Assembly (NCBI GenBank): GCA_040399325.1
Contig: JBBASJ010000029.1
Coordinates: forward strand, 1 to 27,243
Reading direction: 5' to 3'
DNA from: RGUW01 sp040399325
GTDB taxonomy: Bacteria; Cyanobacteriota; Cyanobacteriia; PCC-6307; Cyanobiaceae
DNA: 27,243 nt
Shown: positions 23,117 through 27,243 of the stretch, piece by piece
Numbering within the stretch: position 1 is the first letter of the stretch
How the letters are laid out: every line of letters starts with the position of its first letter
The notes under the pieces: generated by a model
The model's input: the letters and a program-made list of their open reading frames with translations, nothing else
What the model was told of the DNA's origin: nothing
Database searches by the model: none
Made by a program: the position numbers and the translations under genes

Positions 23117-23414
23117 GGGGAAGCCGTTGCAGACGCAGCAGATTCCAGGTCGCCAGCGCCATGGCCCCATTGCCCAGGCAGGTGAGACCGGCCTGAAAGA
23201 CCACCAGCCCATCGAGCGCCGGGCTGTTGTCAAACAGATGCCAGGTGCAGGCGGCCATGGCACTGGTCAGGGCCGGCACCATCGCCAGCCCCAGCCAGCG
23301 CCACCCGCCTTCGCCGCGGAGGCGCCCCAGGGCCACCACAGCGGCGATGGCCACCATCCACTCAGCCACGGAGGTGATGTGGATCCACCAGGTGGGCAAC
23401 GACAACGCATGCAT
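23109..23414 (-). CDS. DUF2499 membrane protein
   Basis: The protein has 101 residues and three likely membrane helices. The start MHALSLPTWWIHITSVAEWMVAI-type segment and ALTSAMAACTWHLFDNSP followed by LDGLVVFQAGLTCLGN are the DUF2499 hallmarks (W-x-x-H-x-x-S-x-x-E-W and C-H-x-F-x-N). The family is restricted to cyanobacteria and plastids, and its role is unknown. It is the first gene of the DUF2499-DUF3593-psaK unit and is divergent from csaB, with only 37 bp between the starts, so the two promoters must overlap or lie inside the genes. Confidence 0.9.
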   Translation of the reverse strand: MHALSLPTWWIHITSVAEWMVAIAAVVALGRLRGEGGWRWLGLAMVPALTSAMAACTWHLFDNSPALDGLVVFQAGLTCLGNGAMALATWNLLRLQRLPHG

Positions 23415-23451
23415 GCCCTGACTCTATGGAGCCGGATCTAAGCTCGTGGTA

Positions 23452-24513
23452 ATGGCCACCCTTCTGAGGGCTCAGCAGTCAGCTGGGCAACCGCTGCTGC
23501 TCTGCGGCTATTACGGCGAGCACAACCTCGGTGATGACGCCCTGCTCGAGGTGCTTCTGGCCCAGCTTGCGCCAGGTACGGCGGTTGTGATCACCGCCCA
23601 TGACGAACAGCTGGTGCAGCAGCGCCATGGCCTGCCCACCGTGCAACGCCGCAGTCTCAGGGCGGTGTTGGCTGCCTTGCGCCATTGCCGCGCCCTTGTG
23701 CTGGGTGGCGGAAGCCTCCTGCAGGATGCCACCAGCTTCACAAGCCTGCTCTATTACGGGGCCCTGATCACCGCTGCCCGGGCCCAGGGCAAGCCGGTGG
23801 TGTTGTGGGGCCAGGGCCTGGGACCGTTGCACAGACGTCGCAGCCGCTGGTTGGTCCGCCTGCTGCTGCCCCTGGCCACGGCGGTCTGTTGGCGCGACTC
23901 GGCGTCGGCTGCCCTGGCGGCTTCGCTGGGACGCCGGGCTCCCGTTGCTGCCGATCCAGTCTGGGCGAGTCAAGCTGTGCCCTGGCATGGCCAGGGCGGC
24001 CCGATCGTGGTGTGCCTGCGCCCCACGCCACAGCTTGGTGCCAATGATTGGCCTGCGTATCTGGAGGCGTTGGCGGCCCTGGCCGACACTGCCGACCGGC
24101 CGGTGCTGTGGCTGCCCTTTCATGGCGACCAGGATCAGACCCTGCTGAGCGATCTGCAGCGTGCCGGTCTGCTGCCCCCAACCCTGAGCGCCCGCAGCCG
24201 TCAGGTGCAGGTGCTCACGCCTGCTGAGGCCAAGGCCGTGTTTGCATCGGCCGGTCTGGTCATCGCCATGCGCCTGCACGGCCTGATCCTGGCGGCGGTG
24301 AGCGGAGCTCCCGCAGCGGCACTCAGCTACGACCCCAAGGTTGAGGCCGCCGCCTTGGCCCTGGGCTGCCCGTGCCACAGCCTGCTGGCGCCCGCCTCCC
24401 CCGAGCAACTGCGACACAGTTGGCAACGGCAACTGGATCGACCCACCCCTGCCGAGCTGACAGAGACCCTGCGGCGTCAGGCTGCCCAGCTGGCCGATCT
24501 GCTCAACGTCTGA
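23452..24513 (+). CDS. csaB: CsaB-type polysaccharide pyruvyl transferase
   Basis: The protein has 353 residues. It carries the pyruvyl transferase fold markers CGYYGEHNLGDDALLEVLL, LVLGGGSLLQDATS, WGQGLGPL, and VIAMRLHGLILA with the conserved R-L-H-G. CsaB adds pyruvate from PEP to cell-wall polysaccharide; in bacteria with S-layers this makes the binding site for SLH-domain proteins. In cyanobacteria it may prepare the peptidoglycan-linked polymer that holds SLH porins. The start is ATG 23452; GTG 23446 in the same frame is an alternative. The 3' end overlaps the convergent metallophosphatase gene by 11 bp. Confidence 0.92.
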   Translation: MATLLRAQQSAGQPLLLCGYYGEHNLGDDALLEVLLAQLAPGTAVVITAHDEQLVQQRHGLPTVQRRSLRAVLAALRHCRALVLGGGSLLQDATSFTSLLYYGALITAARAQGKPVVLWGQGLGPLHRRRSRWLVRLLLPLATAVCWRDSASAALAASLGRRAPVAADPVWASQAVPWHGQGGPIVVCLRPTPQLGANDWPAYLEALAALADTADRPVLWLPFHGDQDQTLLSDLQRAGLLPPTLSARSRQVQVLTPAEAKAVFASAGLVIAMRLHGLILAAVSGAPAAALSYDPKVEAAALALGCPCHSLLAPASPEQLRHSWQRQLDRPTPAELTETLRRQAAQLADLLNV

Positions 24514-25435
24514 GCGTGGCGGTGTCGAGCAGCTGGCCCTGGCTGTCGATGCCGTTGATCGTGAGGCTGCGCCCGTTGACGATCAGTTCCACGAAACTGT
24601 GCACGCTGGCTGCTCGGGCGGTGCGGCTGTTGGCTGTCACGGGTCTGAGGCTGGCGCCGCCTCCGCCAACGGTCAGATAGGTGGTGCCCGCAATGGCACG
24701 GGTGCGTTCGTAGTTGTGCTCGTGTCCGTTGATGTACAGCTGCACCCCGTGGCGGGCCAGGATCGGCCCCAGCCGGGCAATCAGCCTGGCGTCGTCGCCG
24801 TAGTGGCCGGCCGAGTAGATCGGATGGTGACCCACCACCACCTTCCAGGGTGCGCTGCTGGCCTTCAGTGCCCCATCGAGCCAACGCAGCTGCCGCGTCC
24901 AGTCGGTGTTGCCATTGGTGTCGAGCATGAAGAACTCGACCGGGCCCCGCCGCACCCCGTACCAGCGACCCTTCATGCCGAAGCCTGGGTAGCTGAGCTG
25001 GGGATTGCCGTTGTCCGTGCGGATGTCGTGGTTGCCCAGCACCGCGTGAAACGGCACTCCCGATGCGATCAGTTCGCGATAGGGCCGCTCAAATGTGGCC
25101 GCAACGCCCTTGAGATCGCCGTCGCGCCAACCCGGCCCGGCATAGATGTTGTCGCCGCCCAGAATCACCAGATCCACCGGATCACGCCGGTGCAACGCCG
25201 CCATCTGGCCAGCGACGGAACGTTGCTGCCTGTTGCCGCTGCCGAAGTCGGCGGTCACCAGCACATGCAACCGCGGCAGCGCCGTTGCAGCGGGCAGGTT
25301 TGGCGGCGGCGGCGGGGTGCTCGGCGCGTTGGGCTGCAGCTGGGCCCCGGCCGCATTGACGCCAGCCCCAAGACGGCCGGCCCCACCTCCCAACAGTCCC
25401 CAGCCCAGTAGCTGCAGCAGCCGCCGACGTTTCAT
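24503..25435 (-). CDS. Exported purple-acid-phosphatase-like metallophosphoesterase
   Basis: The protein has 310 residues. The N-terminus MKRRRLLQLLGWGLLGGGAG has consecutive arginines and a hydrophobic core, like a Tat signal, followed by a proline-rich linker (34-48). The two-metal site is complete: D63 in TADFGSG, D95 in GGDNIY, N135-H136 in LGNHD, H203 in VGHHPIYSAG, and H238 and H240 in GHEHNYER. This set, with GGD-N-x-Y, resembles the purple/tartrate-resistant acid phosphatase branch. It probably releases phosphate from esters in the periplasm or lumen. Its ATG overlaps the TGA of the upstream peroxiredoxin gene (ATGA), so the two Tat-like proteins are made from one transcript. Confidence 0.93.
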   Translation of the reverse strand: MKRRRLLQLLGWGLLGGGAGRLGAGVNAAGAQLQPNAPSTPPPPPNLPAATALPRLHVLVTADFGSGNRQQRSVAGQMAALHRRDPVDLVILGGDNIYAGPGWRDGDLKGVAATFERPYRELIASGVPFHAVLGNHDIRTDNGNPQLSYPGFGMKGRWYGVRRGPVEFFMLDTNGNTDWTRQLRWLDGALKASSAPWKVVVGHHPIYSAGHYGDDARLIARLGPILARHGVQLYINGHEHNYERTRAIAGTTYLTVGGGGASLRPVTANSRTARAASVHSFVELIVNGRSLTINGIDSQGQLLDTATLRR

Positions 25436-26010
25436 GACGTCCGGCTTTGCAGGCTCATCAACTGGCCCAGCACCTCCTGGCTGTGCCCGGCGGGTCTGAC
25501 GGCCGTCCAGCTGGCCTGCAGGACGCCGTTGGGATCGATCAGAAACGTGTGGCGCTGGGAGAAGGGAGCGATCCAGGAGCCGTAACGTTGGCTCACCAGA
25601 CCTCCCGGGTCTGAGAGCAGCGTGTAGCGCAGTCCTTCGCTGCCGCAGAAGTCGGCATGTTGATCAGGGTCATCGGCACTGACGCCGATCACCACGGCAT
25701 TGGCTGCTGCAAAAGCCTCGAGATCCCGCTGGAACCCCCGGGCTTCGAGGGTGCAGCCGCTGGTGAAATCCTTGGGATAGAAGTACAACACCACCCAGCG
25801 GCCCTCCAACTGGTTGAGGGAGACCGTGGTGGCGACGGGCTGGCCGTCTTGGTCAGGACTCACGCCTGCCAGAACAAAGCCTGGAGCCGACTGCTCCAAG
25901 GGGGGCATGACGCCCCCCAGTGCCAACCCCTGACGCGGAGCTAATAACAGACCCAGCCCAAGGGTGACTGCACCCGAGAGGCCCCGGGTCAACAGCTCTC
26001 GGCGTTTCAT
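25432..26010 (-). CDS. prxQ: Exported PrxQ/BCP-type peroxiredoxin
   Basis: The protein has 192 residues. The start MKRRELLTRGLSGAVTLGLG resembles a Tat signal, with a cleavage site near GLALGG. The peroxiredoxin domain has VVLYFYPKDFTSGCTLEARGF, with peroxidatic C86, and VIGVSADDPDQHADFC and HTFLIDPNGVL. The enzyme reduces peroxides. The usual PrxQ resolving cysteine five residues after the first (C-T-x-E-A-C) is arginine here (R91). Another cysteine, C122, could act instead, or it works as a 1-Cys enzyme. ATG 26010 is the only good start. A 14-bp inverted repeat lies just before it. It is coupled by ATGA to the metallophosphatase. Confidence 0.93.
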   Translation of the reverse strand: MKRRELLTRGLSGAVTLGLGLLLAPRQGLALGGVMPPLEQSAPGFVLAGVSPDQDGQPVATTVSLNQLEGRWVVLYFYPKDFTSGCTLEARGFQRDLEAFAAANAVVIGVSADDPDQHADFCGSEGLRYTLLSDPGGLVSQRYGSWIAPFSQRHTFLIDPNGVLQASWTAVRPAGHSQEVLGQLMSLQSRTS

Positions 26011-26015
26011 GCAGT

Positions 26016-26054
26016 TGAGGGAGATCCTGCGCTTCTAGCTCAGGATCTCCCTCA
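26016..26054. repeat. Perfect 14-bp inverted repeat between rpmB and prxQ
   Basis: TGAGGGAGATCCTG (26016-26029) and CAGGATCTCCCTCA (26041-26054) are perfect reverse complements around an 11-base loop. The distal edge is five bases before the prxQ start. On the minus strand it lies 51 bp after the rpmB stop. No T-run follows. It could end rpmB transcripts, hide the prxQ ribosome site, or be a protein-binding operator. Confidence 0.75.
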
Positions 26055-26105
26055 GGTGCGGTGCGAGAGGCCGATGAGGCGTGCCGCCCACGACCCGCCG
26101 CAGCT

Positions 26106-26342
26106 TCAGAGACGGGCGAGGTTGATGCCCAGCTCGCGGGCATAGGCGCCCAGACCCTTCTTCTGAATGGTCTTCAGGGCCCGGGTCGAGACGCGCAGCT
26201 TGACGAAACGATTGCCCTCGGCCCACCAGAGGCGACGTTCTTGCAGGTTGACCTGCTGGAGCTTCTTGGTGCGCACGTGGGAGTGCGACACGGCCATGCC
26301 GTTGTTGGCGCGCTTGCCAGTGAGTTCACAGACGCGAGACAT
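26106..26342 (-). CDS. rpmB: 50S ribosomal protein L28
   Basis: The protein has 78 residues, the family length. It starts MSRVCELTGKRANNGMAVSH and has the HVRTKKLQQVNLQ segment, RLWWAEGNRFVKLRVSTRAL and the ending KTIQKKGLGAYARE. L28 is a structural protein of the large ribosomal subunit. I chose ATG 26342 because the conserved sequence begins there; the frame extends 15 codons upstream without conservation. It is divergent from the thioredoxin-like gene, with 148 bp between the starts. Confidence 0.97.
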   Translation of the reverse strand: MSRVCELTGKRANNGMAVSHSHVRTKKLQQVNLQERRLWWAEGNRFVKLRVSTRALKTIQKKGLGAYARELGINLARL

Positions 26343-26490
26343 GACCAGACCTGACAGACGAAAAAATGGACCCATGGCTGGCAACACAACAGGGCATTGC
26401 CTTGAGGGGCAGTGCCTTGAGGAATGTGACCAGCTTCACCATCGTATCAAGCGACTCCTTACTCTCCCGGCAGCCTGGTTGCTCCCCTCA

Positions 26491-26796
26491 ATGCTGCACG
26501 TGCTCAAGTTCAGCTCGGAAGACTGCGGCACCTGTCACCGCATGAGCCACTACGACGAAGTGGTCTGCACAGAACTGGGCTGCAGTTTCGTCAGCGTGAT
26601 GCTCCAGGACACGGAGACCTACCGCCGGTACCGCAAGGTGCTGCTCGCCCAGTACCCCAACAAGCAGGGCATGGGATGGCCGACCTACCTGTTGGTGAGT
26701 GAGCCAGAGGGCGATTTCACGATTCATGGTGAGCTCAGGGGTGGCATGCCCAAGGGCGATTTCCGGGAGCGACTGGCCGCGCTGATCCCCGCTTGA
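26491..26796 (+). CDS. Small thioredoxin-fold protein with CGTC motif
   Basis: The protein has 101 residues. The redox motif C12-G-T-C15 lies in KFSSEDCGTCHRMSHYDEVV, followed by a cis-proline segment GWPTYLLVSEPEG and a glycine at GELRGGMPKGDF. It has no signal peptide, so it is cytoplasmic. It differs from classical thioredoxin (WCGPC), and its partner is unknown. I chose ATG 26491, because the thioredoxin strand starts at once (MLHVLKF); the frame runs much further upstream (to 26167), but that part is antisense to rpmB. It is followed by about 75 bases and then the riboswitch. Confidence 0.9.
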   Translation: MLHVLKFSSEDCGTCHRMSHYDEVVCTELGCSFVSVMLQDTETYRRYRKVLLAQYPNKQGMGWPTYLLVSEPEGDFTIHGELRGGMPKGDFRERLAALIPA

Positions 26797-26869
26797 GTTG
26801 CTGCGCCCATGGGGCAGAGGTCCGTTTCGTAGCGATCGCGACCGCGGCGCCACCACCGCTCGCCGACAG

Positions 26870-26985
26870 TTCGGCAGCGGAAAGGATTCCTAGGGTTCCG
26901 GCTCCAATGGAGTGACTGGTCCAAGAGGGTCCGGCCGGTCACACCGGCTGCACGGAGGGACAAAAGCCCGGGAGACCGCTTCTTC
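26870..26985 (+). promoter_or_regulatory. Guanidine-I (ykkC) riboswitch aptamer
   Basis: The conserved ykkC strings are all present in order: CTAGGGTTCCG (26890-26900), ACTGGTCCAAGAGG (26915-26928), CACGG (26951-26955), and GGGACAAAAGCCCGGGAGA (26957-26975). Pairings that fit are an outer stem AGCGG (26876-26880) with CCGCT (26976-26980), CTCC with GGAG (26902-26905 and 26909-26912), GCCGG with CCGGC (26934-26938 and 26944-26948), and GGG with CCC (26957-26959 and 26967-26969). The family senses free guanidinium and switches on the downstream gene. The outer boundary is approximate. Confidence 0.93.
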
Positions 26986-27012
26986 CCCACCTCTGGCGAC
27001 CGGACCCTCACC
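26986..27012 (+). promoter_or_regulatory. Predicted expression platform of the guanidine riboswitch
   Basis: CCGGACCCTC (27000-27009) ends three bases before the ATG. It is the perfect reverse complement of GAGGGTCCGG (26925-26934), which overlaps the conserved aptamer core. The two pairings cannot coexist. Without ligand the aptamer strand could cover the initiation region; with guanidine it would be held in the aptamer and the start would be free. No terminator hairpin with a T-run is present, which favours control of translation. No clear purine-rich ribosome site is visible here. Confidence 0.6.
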
Positions 27013-27243
27013 ATGACATCAGATTCAGGCGCAGCTGGCGCCTTCGAACGCGTGCACCCTGGTGAAGGCATGCGTGCTCTTGAGAAGGAGCGCGCCCTGC
27101 CACTCACCGGCTGGCAGCAGGAGGTCGATCAGGCCCACCGCTGGGGTCTGGAAGCGGCCGAGAGCATCGTCGACCGGCGCATCTCCACGTTTTCTCGCGG
27201 TGAGCTGCCCCATTTCGCGGGCATCAACACCTTCATGAAGGCG
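27013..27243 (+). CDS. gdmH: Agmatinase-family guanidine hydrolase (GdmH-like), N-terminal part
   Basis: The first 77 residues are visible and the gene runs off the window. The sequence ALEKERALPLTGWQQEVDQA, then GLEAAESIVDRRISTFSRGEL and HFAGINTFMKA, resembles the N-terminal extension of the cyanobacterial ureohydrolases related to Synechocystis Sll1077. That protein was long annotated as agmatinase and later shown to be a nickel-dependent guanidine hydrolase making ammonia and urea. The metal-binding motifs lie beyond the window. The guanidine-I riboswitch directly upstream (start codon 32 bases after its outer stem) supports guanidine as the substrate and argues against agmatine. The start is ATG 27013; a later in-frame ATG at residue 20 is less likely because it is further from the platform. 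Confidence 0.87.
   Translation, partial: MTSDSGAAGAFERVHPGEGMRALEKERALPLTGWQQEVDQAHRWGLEAAESIVDRRISTFSRGELPHFAGINTFMKA

Noticed and set aside
26343..26490. A structured RNA or tRNA between rpmB and the thioredoxin-like gene
   Set aside because: No cloverleaf or known RNA motif is visible. A short direct repeat (TTGAGGGGCAGTGCCTTGAGG) is present but does not form a recognised element.
1..27243. CRISPR array, phage genes, insertion sequence or defence system
   Set aside because: No regularly spaced repeats, integrase, transposase, Cas or restriction-modification motifs are seen in any frame.

Overview
The window is a piece of a high-GC unicellular cyanobacterial chromosome, most likely from the Synechococcus/Cyanobium group. 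The evidence is a photosystem I psaK gene, the cyanobacterial and plastid families DUF2499, DUF3593 and DUF1830, a YggT/Ycf19 protein, a CsaB-type pyruvyl transferase, and at least five copies of the HIP1 octamer GCGATCGC. One sampled core line (21301-21360) is about 63% GC.

Region 1 (1-7610) is accessory. It opens with the tail of an unknown gene coupled to a DUF2256 zinc-ribbon protein, then a small secreted protein, a YtcJ-like amidohydrolase and an OprB-type porin. The last two both lose their 5' ends in a 100-N assembly gap (2165-2264). A protein resembling the large subunit of N,N-dimethylformamidase follows. Facing it is a three-gene minus-strand unit: CDF-like cation transporter, Coq4-like protein, four-helix membrane protein.

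Region 2 (about 7.6-11.4 kb) is a low-GC island; sampled lines are near 40-42% GC. It holds a large alkaline-phosphatase-fold sulfatase, a Nif11-domain protein, a clear rho-independent terminator and a secreted alpha-carbonic anhydrase. It looks horizontally acquired.

Region 3 (11.5-26.8 kb) is core genome: ftsH, DUF1830, a MacB-like permease coupled to pyk, a MazG-like hydrolase coupled to a secreted protein, yggT, scpB, ilvA, dxs, the unit DUF2499-DUF3593-psaK, csaB, a unit of two Tat-type exported proteins (PrxQ-like peroxiredoxin and metallophosphatase), rpmB, and a small thioredoxin-fold protein.

Region 4 (26.87 kb to the end) is a guanidine-I (ykkC) riboswitch directly before the start of an agmatinase-family gene. 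The N-terminus resembles the cyanobacterial nickel-dependent guanidine hydrolase GdmH (Sll1077 type). Ten bases of the aptamer core are perfectly complementary to the ten bases ending three nucleotides before the start codon. This suggests a translational switch that guanidine turns on.

The strongest observations are this riboswitch and its platform, the low-GC sulfatase/Nif11/carbonic anhydrase island, the DUF2499-DUF3593-psaK unit, and the gap that creates a false 970-codon frame. I did not find a defence system, CRISPR array, transposase, tRNA or rRNA.
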